NCBI GenBank assembly: GCA_965603015.1
Contig: CBFDBJ010000028.1
Span: 1 to 37,186 of the forward strand
DNA: 37,186 nt
Direction of reading: 5' to 3'
Origin: JAUWTJ01 sp965603015
GTDB lineage: Bacteria; Pseudomonadota; Alphaproteobacteria; M2410
Part shown: one piece after another, positions 7,504 through 15,632 of the stretch
Numbering within the stretch: position 1 is the first letter of the stretch
Layout of the letters: the number at the start of each line of letters is the position of its first letter
Position numbers and translations under genes: made by a program
The notes under the pieces: generated by a model
The model's database searches: none
What the model was told of the DNA's origin: nothing
Seen by the model: the letters and a program-made list of their open reading frames with translations, nothing else

Positions 7504-8373
7504 CTAGCCGAGCGACGAGAGCACACCGAGGGCGGATGAGAATATGTCAAAAGGTCCCATTGTATTTTTGACCGTTGTAGTTTGAGTGCCATTGCGGGTG
7601 TTGCCCTGACCTCCCATTCCATTTAGCGCCCGGGCGTAGAGGAGCAACTTCTTCCATGGGTCATCCTGTTCAAAAGTATGGCGCTCCTGAAGATCTTCCA
7701 ACTGACTTTGGGCCAGTACCTCATGTTGGGCTCCCACAACCTGCAGGGCTCCAGCATCCAGGTAGGGGACCATTGCAAGTCGCTCTGCTGCGCCTACCGC
7801 ATTCGTACGGCGGGAGTAATCGTCCTCCCACGCACTTTGCAGTTTCGAAATCGCATCGATCTGACGGGCCCGCTCCTGCTGATAGTTTTGAGCGTAGATT
7901 TCGTTCGCTAGATTTCCGAGCTGTGACTGCAGCAATTGTTGATGAGCCCCTGAGCCTGCCCGACCTCTCAATCCAGCCGTACCGTTGATCTTGTCCGTAA
8001 CCTTGTCAGCCGCCTTATCAAACATCGTGTCCAACCACGGATTGCCATCGAGATTGTCCCCTTGAGCTGTACCGGTTAGATAGTTGGCAAATGGACTGGT
8101 GCTGTAGTTCCCGATCATCATGTTCTGGACTTGCTCGTTTGCGGTGTTGATGAGCGAAGACCCGTTCCGTGCGCGGGTTTCTATCATTCCCAAAGCGTCT
8201 CCTGTCTGGTTGGAGAAGGGAACCGTTGTGGAGAATGGGAAATAGGAGTCATTCCGCCCTTGTTGATAAAGCGAGCGGGCTTGCCCCATAATATCATTCA
8301 GATATGGCGCCGCCGGTTTCCAGGGGCCCTGTTCGGACTTCTCGACAACTTTGGTTTTCGATCCGCTGCTCAT
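7504..8373 (-). CDS. Putative internal virion / DNA-ejection structural protein
   Basis: The start is set at the ATG at 8373, which overlaps the upstream stop as ATGA; the frame is open further but enters the GNAT-like gene. The 289-aa product starts MSSGSKTKVVEKSEQGPWKP and continues with a Gln/Asn/Ala-rich helical body (YLNDIMGQARSLYQQGRND; QQLLQSQLGNLANEIYAQN). The Gly-rich C-terminus FDIFSSALGVLSSLG could insert in membranes. A PWKP...YL...A..LY opening is common in podovirus proteins encoded between head-closure and fibre genes that are ejected with the DNA. Exact role is inferred from position. Confidence 0.65.
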   Translation of the reverse strand: MSSGSKTKVVEKSEQGPWKPAAPYLNDIMGQARSLYQQGRNDSYFPFSTTVPFSNQTGDALGMIETRARNGSSLINTANEQVQNMMIGNYSTSPFANYLTGTAQGDNLDGNPWLDTMFDKAADKVTDKINGTAGLRGRAGSGAHQQLLQSQLGNLANEIYAQNYQQERARQIDAISKLQSAWEDDYSRRTNAVGAAERLAMVPYLDAGALQVVGAQHEVLAQSQLEDLQERHTFEQDDPWKKLLLYARALNGMGGQGNTRNGTQTTTVKNTMGPFDIFSSALGVLSSLG

Positions 8374-8783
8374 AGCTTCTTCTCCAGTAATACGTGTGAC
8401 ATTTTGTAGTCGGGCAGTTCCCTTGCCCAGCCGCGCCGGGCGAGGACCTGGGCGATGCCGCAGCCCTGACCTTTGGCCCACTCTTCGAAGGAGGCGAGGA
8501 CATGTTTCCAGTCCTTGCGGCCTTCGCCGGTGAGGATGATGACATCGGCGACCTTCATGCCGGTCGGGTAGACCAACAATTGACTGACGCCGACGGCGCG
8601 GGCCTCGGCTTTTTCGGTGTTCCAGACGATCCAGAGCTGCTGGTCGCCAGTCTCGATTTCGGCAAGGATGGCGTCAGGCGTGAAGCGACCATTTGATCGG
8701 CCGGTGGCGTCCCTGATCCAGGCTTCAACGAGGGCCCAGGTCTGACGGGCGGCACCCGGCGGTATTTGGACGAGTTTCATCAT
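8370..8783 (-). CDS. GNAT-like acyltransferase-fold phage protein
   Basis: A 137-aa protein with an N-terminal helix pair (TWALVEAWIRDATGRSNGRF), central strands (LWIVWNTE; AVGVSQLLVYPTG), a strand-helix unit VADVIILTGEGRKDWKHVLA and the closing ARELPDYKMSHVLLEKKL. This resembles the N-acyltransferase-like proteins encoded in the tail modules of many podoviruses. The acetyl-CoA loop is degenerate (TGEGRKDW in place of Q/RxxGxG/A), so catalysis is uncertain. It is coupled on both sides by ATGA overlaps, so it is made with the tail proteins. Confidence 0.7.
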   Translation of the reverse strand: MMKLVQIPPGAARQTWALVEAWIRDATGRSNGRFTPDAILAEIETGDQQLWIVWNTEKAEARAVGVSQLLVYPTGMKVADVIILTGEGRKDWKHVLASFEEWAKGQGCGIAQVLARRGWARELPDYKMSHVLLEKKL

Positions 8784-9025
8784 CTTTGAACAAAGCTCAT
8801 GTCCAGCAGGCCGCGCCGCCGACCGGCAGGGCCATATGGTGTGCGCGCGTAGAAATTCGGCGGCAAAATAGGCGGCAAGACTGGCGGCGTAACAGGCGGG
8901 ACCGGCGGCGGGGCTGGTGGCGCGACTGGCAGGTCATAACCTTGCGTATAGCCGGGCACGACAAACTGGTTGCCATCCCAGAAGTTGACGGGGGGGATTG
9001 GAAACGGGGGTCTTTGTTGGGTCAT
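8780..9025 (-). CDS. Proline-rich small phage protein
   Basis: An 81-aa protein. Residues 33-55 are nearly all Pro, Val and Ala (PPAPPPVPPVTPPVLPP), forming an extended polyproline linker between an N-terminal FPIPPVNFWDGNQFVVPGY segment and a basic end RTPYGPAGRRRGLLDMSFVQR. No family recognised. Its start shares one base with the upstream stop (TAATG) and its own stop overlaps the GNAT-like start, so it belongs to the coupled tail operon. It may be a virion linker or a neck peptide. Confidence 0.7.
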   Translation of the reverse strand: MTQQRPPFPIPPVNFWDGNQFVVPGYTQGYDLPVAPPAPPPVPPVTPPVLPPILPPNFYARTPYGPAGRRRGLLDMSFVQR

Positions 9026-9336
9026 TATCCACCTACTGTTGCAAAGTTGAAGATACGGTCGATTTGGGAGTTGTTCGCATGCTGGATGGTCGCTGTGCAG
9101 CTGGCGCAGGTGATCCAGATATTGGACTGTTCCGCCGCCGCGTTGGCGGTCTTTGGCATCAGAAGAATAACGCTGTCGGGGCCAATATAGGGCCGCGTGA
9201 TTATCGTCGATGACTGGCTGGCCGTCAGGGTCACTTCTCCGACGCTGTTAATCTGCCCAAGGAGGAGCTTATTTATGGCGAAGGCCATTTCACGCGATGT
9301 CGCGCCTTCCGGTTTCAATCTGGGTCTTCGGGTCAT
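9025..9336 (-). CDS. Small conserved phage structural protein
   Basis: A 103-aa protein. The helix MAFAINKLLLGQINSVGEV is followed by beta strands VTLTASQSSTIITRPYIGPD and SVILLMPKTANAAAEQSNIW, a pattern often annotated as hypothetical in podovirus and siphovirus tail regions. It could decorate the virion or form part of the neck. ATGA overlap with the gp10-like gene upstream and TAATG overlap downstream. Confidence 0.75.
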   Translation of the reverse strand: MTRRPRLKPEGATSREMAFAINKLLLGQINSVGEVTLTASQSSTIITRPYIGPDSVILLMPKTANAAAEQSNIWITCASCTATIQHANNSQIDRIFNFATVGG

Positions 9337-10778
9337 CGGGCACCGTCCTCCACTGCTATGAAGTCAACGCCCTGGGCGTGAGTCCAGGCGGCGCCAGCCG
9401 GGATCCTGAGGCGGGCGCGCTGAAACCGTCCGGACGAGCGCACCGGGCAGCGCCCTGACGCTGTCATTGCCGCCTCGGCCGTATAGCTCGGGCTGGCCGA
9501 GAGGACTTCGCGGCGGCCAAGGGAGATCAAGGCGGTATCTGTATCAACGATGGGTCTGATTTCGCTGACAAAGGCTCTTTGCCCCGGCAGCAGCTCGGCT
9601 TCACGGGTCTCGAGGGTGGCCTCAAGGGGCGGGCCTGTGAGCAATGCCAGCCTGTCATCAAGGCCGAAGATGCCGAGCGCCAGAGCGCCGTCGGTCCACA
9701 GGCGGGAATCGAGCGAGATACCCAGAAGATCGAGATCCGCCGACATGGCGTCCAGCCCCTCCAGAGTGTAGCCCGGCGCCAGCACCGGAAAGATGAGACG
9801 CGCATCCATATCGGCCTGGGACCAGCCGCCCGTCACCCAGTTGTACATGATGAACCGGTCGGGCTCCCCGTCAACGGACTGCGTACTTGCATACGACCAG
9901 ATCACGATCTTGTTGATCGGGTCAGCAATGCCGGTCATGCGCGACAGATAGGTTTCGTCGGCGTTGGCAAAGAAGGTTTTGTCGATCTTGTGTGCACCGA
10001 TCGGTGTGCTGCGCCCCCCGTCAAATTGATAAAAGCCGTCATGGGCGAGATAAAAGGCGGTCCGTCCCACCTGAACCAGAGATCCAGGCGCCCTCAGACC
10101 ACGACCCTTTTCCACAACATCGAATTGAAAAACGAATTCGTCGCCTGTTGCCACCATGGAGATAATCGCGCGTTCAAGGAAGATGAAGCCCTGCTCACCG
10201 CCGATGATGCCCTGGACCCATCCGCCCTCCGGGAAGTTCTGGAAGTCGGATTGATCGGTACCGATGGTCCAGCTTTCAGGGTCACCAAAACCCGACCAAT
10301 GAATGCCGTTCCTTTGAGTGGACAAGTTTCCCAACACGACAAAATCACGCACCACCGCCATGTAGCGTGCCTGTGGCGGCGTTCCGCCGAGATCGACAAA
10401 CGAACTGGTCAGAGACAAATCATACTTCTGTGGTACGTCGGAATAATTGGAGGCAATGATGAGACTGCCAAACTGGGCGAACGTCCATTTTTCATCGCCG
10501 GCCGTGGCATAGGCACCAGAGGTCCTTGTAATATCCTGCCAGGCGGTGTCTGCCAGCCTGTAGAGGCCGGTCTGCGTGCCGGCAAAATTGACAACCGCGC
10601 CATCGCCGGTCTGGGCCGAGGTGCCGCCTTTGGCCGTCGAGGTCAGCGCATCACTGCTGGTTTGCGCCGAGCCGACCGGGCGATAGGAGGTCGCCGCCGG
10701 AAAGACGTTGTTGATCCAGGGCGTTCCCGGATTGTTGAAATCTGCCTGGTCCGGAAGCCACTCGCCGAAGGGGATCAT
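9333..10778 (-). CDS. P22 gp10-like packaged-DNA stabilisation / tail-hub protein
   Basis: A 481-aa beta-propeller-like protein. It begins FGEWLPDQADFNNPG and contains repeats of aromatic strands, for example WTFAQFGSLIIASNYSD, YMAVVRDFVVLGN, GIHWSGFGDPESWTIG and IIGGEQGFIFLERAI. These match the gp10/stabilisation family, which closes the portal after packaging. The HDGFYQFDGG strand near residue 262 is also typical. In position it follows the adaptor, as in P22-like phages. A T7 gp12-type tail tubular B role is a close alternative. Confidence 0.75.
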   Translation of the reverse strand: MIPFGEWLPDQADFNNPGTPWINNVFPAATSYRPVGSAQTSSDALTSTAKGGTSAQTGDGAVVNFAGTQTGLYRLADTAWQDITRTSGAYATAGDEKWTFAQFGSLIIASNYSDVPQKYDLSLTSSFVDLGGTPPQARYMAVVRDFVVLGNLSTQRNGIHWSGFGDPESWTIGTDQSDFQNFPEGGWVQGIIGGEQGFIFLERAIISMVATGDEFVFQFDVVEKGRGLRAPGSLVQVGRTAFYLAHDGFYQFDGGRSTPIGAHKIDKTFFANADETYLSRMTGIADPINKIVIWSYASTQSVDGEPDRFIMYNWVTGGWSQADMDARLIFPVLAPGYTLEGLDAMSADLDLLGISLDSRLWTDGALALGIFGLDDRLALLTGPPLEATLETREAELLPGQRAFVSEIRPIVDTDTALISLGRREVLSASPSYTAEAAMTASGRCPVRSSGRFQRARLRIPAGAAWTHAQGVDFIAVEDGAR

Positions 10779-11425
10779 GGAGTGCCTCCCTCGACCTTGA
10801 TGGACCAGGTTGTTCCGGATGATTTGGTTTTTTCATCCTGCCGGGTGAGAGCCATGGCGGCGCTGGCATAGCGAATGAGGTATTCGTCTGCGGCCTGGCG
10901 ATTCCGCGTGTAGATCGCCGCTTCAACGAGTGCTGCAAAGAGATAGATATCCGGCGCACTTTGGAGCAGCGAATTTGTATCGGCGTCCAGTGACAGCGCA
11001 GGGAATTTGGCAAAGTAATTCAGCTGGACAGCGTTGGATGTGTCGGGGGCCGGGCTCAGGATGAGGTCGTTGCCCTCAATCGTTGCCCGCACCGGTTTGC
11101 CGGTGGAAAGCCCTGCATCCATGCGCCAGAACAGTTCGGGCGCCAGCAGCTGGATAACCTGCGCCGGGTCCGACAGGAACACGATCCGGCGGGCCTCGAG
11201 GAAGTCTGCCGGTAAGGGGGCGCGTCCTGATGTGATTGTCAGATCGACCTCGGTCTCCATGGTGCGCAGCCGCACCGGCTGCAGCATCATCGGGCCCTGC
11301 GCCGAGCCATAGTGAATGCGCGTCTCTGCAAAGCTGACAAAATCCGGGATCCGGCTTGTCAGATCCGACCGGTCGAGCCAGTCCGCAATCGCGGTTTTCA
11401 GTTCACCATAGTTGGTAATCGCCAT
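10775..11425 (-). CDS. Head-to-tail adaptor (SU10 adaptor-like)
   Basis: A 216-aa protein starting MAITNYGELKTAIADWLDRS. It continues with IPDFVSFAETRIHYG, then LPADFLEARRIVF and FPALSLDADTNSLL, the recognisable helical pattern of the podovirus phage-adaptor family. It should form the ring under the portal. The stop overlaps the gp10-like start (ATGA), fixing the order adaptor then stabiliser. A 166-bp gap holding two direct repeats separates it from the 99-aa gene upstream. Confidence 0.8.
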   Translation of the reverse strand: MAITNYGELKTAIADWLDRSDLTSRIPDFVSFAETRIHYGSAQGPMMLQPVRLRTMETEVDLTITSGRAPLPADFLEARRIVFLSDPAQVIQLLAPELFWRMDAGLSTGKPVRATIEGNDLILSPAPDTSNAVQLNYFAKFPALSLDADTNSLLQSAPDIYLFAALVEAAIYTRNRQAADEYLIRYASAAMALTRQDEKTKSSGTTWSIKVEGGTP

Positions 11426-11488
11426 GACTTCGTCCGCTCTGTGATCGCCCGGACGCCATAAAACGTCGGGTGTGTTTCATTCAGTGAG

Positions 11489-11526
11489 TGGAGGATAAGT
11501 CAAGTTTTCAGGTGGGGGATAAGTCG
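11489..11526. promoter_or_regulatory. Two 14-bp direct repeats upstream of the adaptor gene
   Basis: GTGGAGGATAAGTC (11489-11502) and GTGGGGGATAAGTC (11513-11526) match at 13 of 14 bases, with 24 bp start-to-start. They lie 64-101 bp upstream of the adaptor ATG, in the gap after the 99-aa gene. Tandem spacing near two helical turns suggests a protein-binding site controlling the tail operon. No convincing -35/-10 pair was identified. Confidence 0.4.
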
Positions 11527-11591
11527 CAGTGACTTTTTTCTGGTGCTTTCCTGGATGCCTGAAGTTTACTCAATAGTCACCTGGAGTTCAC

Positions 11592-11891
11592 TTAGAGTTC
11601 ACCGGGCCAGGTTCTGAACAGCGCGTTGTCCGGATCATTGGCCCAGTCCTTCCAGGCCTTTGGATCATTGAACCAGCCTTCACGGAACGCCTTGCGGACT
11701 ACAAACTCGGGGATCACCGCAGCGTGGCGAAATTCCTTGCCTGGTTCCAGCTCTGACAGGCGCTTTGCTTCCTTCAGGATTGGCTCTACGTCATCAATCT
11801 CTTCAAGAATGAGCGCTTCAGGACGCTCGGCATCTGCATGGATGATGGTGATGCCGTTTGCTCGCAAATCAAATATGCCGGGTTTGGTCAT
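11592..11891 (-). CDS. Hypothetical protein between capsid and adaptor genes
   Basis: A 99-aa acidic protein. It starts MTKPGIFDLRANGITIIHAD, has a helical stretch EEIDDVEPILKEAKRLSELE and ends with a Trp-rich region GWFNDPKAWKDWANDPDN. Small proteins of this kind occur after the capsid gene in several podovirus genomes, but the function is unknown to me. A 264-bp non-coding gap with two hairpins separates it from the capsid gene upstream. Confidence 0.7.
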   Translation of the reverse strand: MTKPGIFDLRANGITIIHADAERPEALILEEIDDVEPILKEAKRLSELEPGKEFRHAAVIPEFVVRKAFREGWFNDPKAWKDWANDPDNALFRTWPGEL

Positions 11892-12042
11892 TGGGTCTCC
11901 AGGGGTAAAACTGTTTCATGTTGCAATCTACCCCGGATGGAGTTGCGGGGGATTGGCCATGGGGGAACATGTCTGGTCAGTTTGCACCTGAGGGGCCGGA
12001 TGCGGGGGTGCCCTGTTCTTGCCGGGGCCGAGGTTTGGGAAG

Positions 12043-12131
12043 GCTTTCGAGAGCCATATCCATTGGCTCCCGAAAGCTAACTTGTCAGATCAGGTATTTG
12101 TTACGCCCCTTTCGGGTGTGCGAGCACACCC
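12043..12131 (-). terminator. Two hairpins downstream of the capsid gene
   Basis: GGGTGTG-CGAG-CACACCC (12114-12131) is a perfect 7-bp stem with a tetraloop, 24 bp past the capsid stop. GCTTTCGAGAGCC (12043-12055) pairs with GGCTCCCGAAAGC (12065-12077) with one mismatch. Neither has a clear U-tract on the minus strand, so they are more likely attenuators or mRNA-stabilising ends that raise capsid expression than full terminators. The rest of 11892-12155 shows nothing coding on the minus strand. Confidence 0.4.
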
Positions 12132-12155
12132 TGCCGGGCGCAGTATCTGGCGACA

Positions 12156-13097
12156 CTACGCGATATCAAGATCGGCGATGACACCATGTGCCTTCTCATT
12201 CTTGACGCACAAGGCGTATTCAGCGACGACGTATTTGCGCTCTGAATCACCTGTCCGGGCAAGATCCTTGACTTGCGGTGGACGCAGGAAAGCGATCTCG
12301 GCATATTCCGGGTCAACCACAAGAGCAGTGCGTTCGCGCTGGAAGCGGTTCGGCATCACCTTGATCTCGCCAAAGTCAGAAGCATAAAGATGGGCTGCCG
12401 CCTGAATCTTGTCGTCAGCGATTGCCTGTCGCGCCTGAGAGCGCCCTGTGAAGCCGGAAACAACACCCTTGTTGAAAGGACCCACAGAGAGAAAGTTCGG
12501 TGAAGCCCCTTCTGTGTAGCAGCTCTGAATCACGCCTTTCAGCATGGCCTCGGTAAAGGGCCGAGCGGTGCCATCCGTTGCAGCATCCGTTGCTGCTGCT
12601 GCATTGGCGCCGGTCGCGCCGCGGTCAACGTTTGTCACCAGGAAACTCTCGATGGAGCGTGTACGCCGGGCTGTGCCGGTGGCGCCGGCGTTATAGCCCT
12701 GGTTTCCGACGATAACCGCCTCGATGTCGCGCTTGAGCTCTTTCAGGCGCTTAGCCACCTGATAGCCCATTTCGCTTGAGCGACCGGCCTTCTTGACTTT
12801 CTCCTGGGTGGAGGAAACCACCACATCACGGCGCGAGATCTGACAATAGTTTTTCTCGCGGGTGGTCGGCGTCGATGCCGTGCCATCGACAATATCGCCT
12901 TCCAGAACTGCGTTGTTTGCATCGGCGGCAGCCAGCGCATCGGTTTGCCACTCGTAAAGAATGCCCTTGCCATCGGTTGACCCGATCGCGTTCGAAAACG
13001 GGGTTTCTTCCGGTGACAGGCTTTTTATGACCTCCGAGAGATTTTCGCGATTGCCCACCGCGTCGTAGGTGAGAAACGCATTGGTTTGTACTGTCAT
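12156..13097 (-). CDS. Major capsid protein (SU10/DUF5309 type)
   Basis: A 313-aa protein with the HK97-fold signature of the SU10-like capsid family. Key stretches are LSEVIKSLSPEETPFSNAIG at the N-terminus, ILYEWQTDALA, YCQISRRDVVVSSTQEKV, ELKRDIEAVIVGNQ and, near the C-terminus, LVVDPEYAEIAFLRP. A flexible Ala/Thr-rich loop lies around residues 150-175. It assembles into the shell around DNA. Flanking scaffold and portal genes support the call. The 124-bp leader before it has the palindrome TTCGATATCGAA. Confidence 0.88.
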   Translation of the reverse strand: MTVQTNAFLTYDAVGNRENLSEVIKSLSPEETPFSNAIGSTDGKGILYEWQTDALAAADANNAVLEGDIVDGTASTPTTREKNYCQISRRDVVVSSTQEKVKKAGRSSEMGYQVAKRLKELKRDIEAVIVGNQGYNAGATGTARRTRSIESFLVTNVDRGATGANAAAATDAATDGTARPFTEAMLKGVIQSCYTEGASPNFLSVGPFNKGVVSGFTGRSQARQAIADDKIQAAAHLYASDFGEIKVMPNRFQRERTALVVDPEYAEIAFLRPPQVKDLARTGDSERKYVVAEYALCVKNEKAHGVIADLDIA

Positions 13098-13221
13098 AGT
13101 TCAAGTTCCTTTGTATGTTCTGTTTGTATATTTCGATATCGAATTTACTATCAAGGTCACGGGATTCATCCTGACGCTTTGGGTGCGTCGACGTGAGCGA
13201 TCAATCAAGCAATAGTGCTGA

Positions 13222-14166
13222 TCAGAGCATGAGCTCGATCACACGGGCGGCGTCCTCGACGTGACCCGTCTTTTTGAGTTTGGTCATAGCCTGGCGATAA
13301 CCCGCTTTGGGGTCTTCGCGTCTCACATGTCCTGGCGTCATCACCTGATGCGCGCGCCTGTGATCTCTCGCGCGCCTCGCAGCTTTGACCTGGCCTTGTT
13401 CAAGTTGATCGTATTTCATGGCCTTGTGGAGAATGGCGATCTCTGTGGCGCCGGCATCGGCAAACCGCTCATCGTCAAATCCTTGCACCTTTCCATAGGC
13501 CCTGATCTCGTCCCTGAGCTGATCGCCCCCTTCAGGATCCGTTAGTTCGGGGATCAATTTGGCAAGTTCAACGCTCTCGGTTTCAAGCATACGACCTCTG
13601 CGGAATTCTGTCAGTGTATTGGCATAACCCTCGGCCTGCTGCAGCGCGGCACTGCGCGTCTGCAGGTCAGCAAAACGCGCCGGGTTAGTCATGGCGAGCG
13701 CCTGAAGATCCTGCGGTGAACGCAGGTCGGCAAAGTCACCCAGAAGCTGGCGCTGCAAGGAGGGGATAAGAGAATTGATCTCGGCATTGGCGGTTTCAAA
13801 GGCAGTATCTATTTCGCCGCGGCGCTGCGTGATTTCAACTGTGCGGCTTTCAACCTCGCCAGCCTTCGTCCATGCTTCTGTGAGTTCGGACAGAGGGATC
13901 GTCGTCTCCTTGCCGTCAATTTCAACGGCGACCAGTGGGTCGTCAGAAGGCCCGTCCTCGGTCGGACCAGTGTCGCCTTTATCTGACGGGTCCAAGTCGT
14001 TGACAGTGTCCACCTCGCGCTCATAAGCACCAGCTCCGAGGATCTCGTCGATCTTCATGGCTGCCTGTTCAACGGAACCCTCTGTCGGGTTATCAAACCC
14101 CTCATCAAGCAATGCCGCTTCGCCTTCATCAGGCTCAAGGTCGGAAAAATTGGTAAAGTCGTTCAT
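13222..14166 (-). CDS. Capsid scaffolding protein
   Basis: A 314-aa, strongly acidic, helix-rich protein immediately upstream of the capsid gene, the normal place for a scaffold. The N-terminal 95 residues are rich in Asp/Glu with little hydrophobic content. The middle has VAVEIDGKETTIPLSELTEA, a motif seen in several phage scaffolds. The C-terminal third turns basic (ARRARDHRRAHQVMTPGHVR), as expected for the capsid-binding end. No protease domain was found in it or beside it. Confidence 0.75.
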   Translation of the reverse strand: MNDFTNFSDLEPDEGEAALLDEGFDNPTEGSVEQAAMKIDEILGAGAYEREVDTVNDLDPSDKGDTGPTEDGPSDDPLVAVEIDGKETTIPLSELTEAWTKAGEVESRTVEITQRRGEIDTAFETANAEINSLIPSLQRQLLGDFADLRSPQDLQALAMTNPARFADLQTRSAALQQAEGYANTLTEFRRGRMLETESVELAKLIPELTDPEGGDQLRDEIRAYGKVQGFDDERFADAGATEIAILHKAMKYDQLEQGQVKAARRARDHRRAHQVMTPGHVRREDPKAGYRQAMTKLKKTGHVEDAARVIELML

Positions 14167-14206
14167 CGGGTCTCTCCTGAGTTCTTGTGATCATTATCGA
14201 TTGAGT

Positions 14207-14500
14207 TCAGCGCCAGAAGCGTTCGCGCCCTTCAAGGTCGGCGCTCTGCCGCGACGTCAGGGTGCCGGTGAAGGCAAGGCTCGCCAGGTGATCGCGGAAG
14301 CGGCCAACAAGACGGACGAGGCGATGGGCATCCTCGCGCGCATCGAGCGTTCGGGCCTGTTTCCAGGCCTTGACGTATTCCTCCTCAAGGCCCTCGAGGG
14401 TCGCTTGCAGCAGCGGATCTTTAAGGAGGATTTCGGCGCGCTGACCGCGCTCAACCTTGTCAAAAGTCCCCTCAAATGCCGGATCATTCAAACGCGCCAT
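14207..14500 (-). CDS. Hypothetical phage protein upstream of scaffold
   Basis: A 97-aa helical protein (DPLLQATLEGLEEEYVKAWK; AHRLVRLVGRFRDHLASLAF). It lies 40 bp upstream of the scaffold gene in the same direction. Small helical genes at this position between portal and scaffold are common in podoviruses; function unknown. Upstream of it the orientation switches to the plus-strand cargo region, so any late transcript must cross that region to reach it or start anew here. Confidence 0.7.
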   Translation of the reverse strand: MARLNDPAFEGTFDKVERGQRAEILLKDPLLQATLEGLEEEYVKAWKQARTLDAREDAHRLVRLVGRFRDHLASLAFTGTLTSRQSADLEGRERFWR

Positions 14501-14828
14501 GTCTCACCCTTTTTGCTTCAAATTGTCGTTGAGGCGAGTATCGGTCACGACAACGGTTCGGGGAGAGATGGGGGGATATTTTTTGATGATGTAATACCGA
14601 CAGGTAATTGGGGAACACAGCCAACTCAAATATGTCCGGACCAAACCGAAAGAACCATGTTTTTGGTGTCAGGATTCTTTACAATTAGATTATGATGCTT
14701 TTGTAACGTACTGTTTTTGTTAACTTTTTATTATGGCATGAAATTTGTATATCCTTGCGATAACAAGGCACCTTTTTTGTGAGCGAAAAATGGGGATTTT
14801 TCCAAAGGTTCCTGAGGAGACGAAAATA
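14501..14828 (+). promoter_or_regulatory. AT-rich leader/promoter region of the PEP-CTERM cargo gene
   Basis: This 328-bp non-coding stretch lies between divergent genes. From about 14660 to 14830 it is visibly more AT-rich than the cassette. It contains TTGTTAAC, TTTTTATTATGG and ATTTGTATAT, plausible promoter elements for the plus-strand cargo gene. CCTTG-CGATAA-CAAGG then TTTTTT (about 14753-14780) is a weak hairpin with a T-run. A good ribosome-binding site (CCTGAGGAGACG) lies just before the ATG at 14829. The left part must also hold any promoter for the minus-strand scaffold/capsid genes. Confidence 0.45.
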
Positions 14829-15362
14829 ATGAAGTATATTACCGCAATAGCTCTCGCATTGATGATGTCAGTCAGTGCGAACGCAACGTTGCTCCTGACC
14901 CCTGGTGGTGAGGTTGCCTCTGGACCGGAAACGTCGCAACCCTTGATCGATGTGGCGATTGCTGCCTTTTTGGGGACATCGACAGAGCTCTATAAAGAGA
15001 ATGTTGGAGACGGGTTCGACACTGGATCGGCCGCCGGTTGGTATTCAACGACTTTCTCTAATTCGGCATTAGACCCTATGGATGCGGATATTGTGTGGGA
15101 CGGTGGGTCGTTCATCTCTGATGCAACACACTTGTTGGTCAAGGATGGGAAAGGCCCTCCCGGCTGGTACCTGTTTGATATTTCTGCCTGGGATGGTCAG
15201 ATGGATATTCAACTTCGCAACTTCTGGCCTGGTAGTGGAGCTATCTCCCACGTGGCGATCTACGGTGGTGGCCGCGATGTTCCAGAACCCGGACCTCTTG
15301 GGCTCCTCGGAGCTGGCATGATCGCGCTTTACATCGCTCGCCGGAGACGCTTCCTGAAGTAA
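14829..15362 (+). CDS. PEP-CTERM sorting-signal surface protein (cargo gene in virion cassette)
   Basis: The start at 14829 is preceded by GAGGAG and gives a classical signal peptide (MKYITAIALALMMSVSANA, cleavage after ANA). The frame is open 28 codons upstream, but those lack signal-peptide character. The 177-aa product has a beta-rich ectodomain ending in IQLRNFWPGSGAISHVAIYG, a region typical of marine PEP-CTERM proteins. The tripartite C-terminal signal follows: VPEPGPLGLLGAG (PEP motif), a membrane segment and RRRR. Exosortase (EpsH/Xrt) would process it; none is in the window. It is on the strand opposite to all virion genes and has its own terminator. Confidence 0.85.
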   Translation: MKYITAIALALMMSVSANATLLLTPGGEVASGPETSQPLIDVAIAAFLGTSTELYKENVGDGFDTGSAAGWYSTTFSNSALDPMDADIVWDGGSFISDATHLLVKDGKGPPGWYLFDISAWDGQMDIQLRNFWPGSGAISHVAIYGGGRDVPEPGPLGLLGAGMIALYIARRRRFLK

Positions 15363-15390
15363 TCAGAGGCCAATTGACGACAGAATACAA

Positions 15391-15422
15391 ACCGGAGCAG
15401 ATCCCACTGCTCCGGTTTTTTT
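15391..15422 (+). terminator. Rho-independent terminator of the PEP-CTERM gene
   Basis: ACCGGAGCAG-ATCCCA-CTGCTCCGGT is a perfect 10-bp stem with a 6-nt loop, followed by seven T, 28 bp past the stop codon. On the minus strand the tail is only TTTGTATT, so it may act partly in the other direction on the late transcript coming from the portal gene. From 15423 to 15632 I see no gene or other strong structure. Confidence 0.9.
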
Positions 15423-15632
15423 GTATTTCACGTACAGCCTTCAGTATACGTAAGGTGTCAGGTTTCTTGACAGTCCACGCACACGGGATTTTCACCCCTC
15501 ATGAAAATAGTTTAAGTATCTGGCGCAATTCATTGATTTTCCTTGTGGTGAGCAAATATGCCTCCAAAGCCTCAAAACTGGCCCGCGACTTGCTTGTTAT
15601 TTGACAAGAAATAATTATGAGGCGTGGGTCCT

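Noticed and set aside
9579..10871. A 430-codon plus-strand frame opposite the gp10-like gene
   Set aside because: It is antisense to a recognisable structural gene, has shadow composition (many Arg, His, Gly) and no ribosome-binding site.
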